Below are positions 4,822 to 5,071 of a DNA stretch of 5,071 nt, one piece after another. Origin of the DNA: Bacillota bacterium (lineage in GTDB: Bacteria; Bacillota; Clostridia; Lachnospirales; Anaerotignaceae); NCBI GenBank assembly GCA_023413275.1, contig JAEZPX010000011.1, positions 1-5,071 on the forward strand, written 5' to 3'. The notes under the pieces are model-generated. The model made no database searches. It had not been told where the DNA came from and saw only the letters and a program-made list of their open reading frames with translations. How positions within the stretch are numbered: the first letter of the stretch is position 1; every line of letters begins with the position of its first letter. The position numbers and the translations under genes are program-made.

Positions 4822-5071
4822 TTATTCTGTTTTATATACCATTTTCTCCTCTGACCAATGCTCTAAAACAGAAAGTATCTCCCTTGCATTCACTTTCGCC
4901 AATTGCAAATCATGTTCTTGATAATTTCCACATTCATAAGGCTGACTCCCTGGTATCTCTCCTTCAAAATTTGCAATAAATCTAAACCCATCTTTCACCA
5001 GCGCAAGAGCATCTTCATGGCTTACCTTATCTCGAAGAAGAAGATAAAATCCTGTTCGGCATCCCATAGGC
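4822..5071 (-). CDS. luxS: S-ribosylhomocysteine lyase LuxS, C-terminal part (partial at the window edge)
   Basis: LuxS cleaves S-ribosylhomocysteine to homocysteine and 4,5-dihydroxypentane-2,3-dione, the AI-2 precursor, in the cytosol. Only about the last 82 residues are present. The frame stays open to the window edge with a Pro codon before the first visible Met, so that Met is internal and not the start. Visible family marks are PMGCRTGFYL, whose Cys is the catalytic nucleophile in known LuxS enzymes, and YECGNYQEHDLQ, whose Cys is the third metal ligand. The HxxEH metal site lies in the missing N-terminal half. LuxS proteins are about 150-160 residues, so roughly half is absent. The stop is 78 bp before mccB with no U-tailed terminator between them, which suggests co-transcription; the homocysteine made here is the substrate of MccA two genes on. 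The identification is firm; the promoter and any leader are outside the window. Confidence 0.95.
   Translation of the reverse strand, partial: PMGCRTGFYLLLRDKVSHEDALALVKDGFRFIANFEGEIPGSQPYECGNYQEHDLQLAKVNAREILSVLEHWSEEKMVYKTE

Overview
The window reads as chromosomal DNA of a low-GC Firmicute, probably an anaerobic Clostridia-type organism. Reasons are the strong AGGAGG-type ribosome binding sites, AT-rich intergenic DNA, sigma-A-like promoters, U-tailed terminators and the gene families present. All recognised genes lie on the minus strand, so the window is transcribed from high to low coordinates. The theme is sulfur amino acid metabolism: recycling homocysteine to cysteine, and methionine uptake.

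Block 1 (5071 to about 2611) is an operon. It holds the 3' end of luxS (cut by the window edge), then mccB (cystathionine gamma-lyase type), then mccA (cystathionine beta-synthase type), and ends in an intrinsic terminator. LuxS releases homocysteine from S-ribosylhomocysteine, MccA joins homocysteine to a serine derivative to give cystathionine, and MccB cleaves cystathionine to cysteine. Together they form a methionine-to-cysteine (reverse transsulfuration) route fed by the activated methyl cycle, with AI-2 precursor as by-product.

Block 2 (about 2575 to 1582) is a monocistronic LysR-type regulator with a good promoter of its own. It resembles the CysR/HomR/MtaR-like sulfur regulators of streptococci.

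Block 3 (about 1550 to 373) is metQ, a methionine-binding lipoprotein of an ABC importer, with a long and unusual control region. In transcription order that region shows: an array of CCTAT/ATAGG half-sites suited to a LysR-type regulator; a promoter (TAGACA, 17 bp, TATTGT) whose spacer is filled by the perfect 14-bp palindrome ATGGGTATACCCAT; a 33-codon leader ORF with a good ribosome binding site in which one third of residues are Met or Cys; and an intrinsic terminator placed just before metQ. A segment inside the leader ORF can pair with the 5' arm of that terminator. I read this as a ribosome-dependent attenuator sensing methionine and/or cysteine. It is the most interesting thing in the window, because Firmicutes usually control such genes with S-box or T-box RNAs, and neither is seen here.

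Block 4 (372 to 1) has no convincing gene. It holds a GC-rich hairpin just after metQ and a hydrophobic 86-codon reading frame interrupted by a single TAG. The metN and metI partners of metQ are not in the window.
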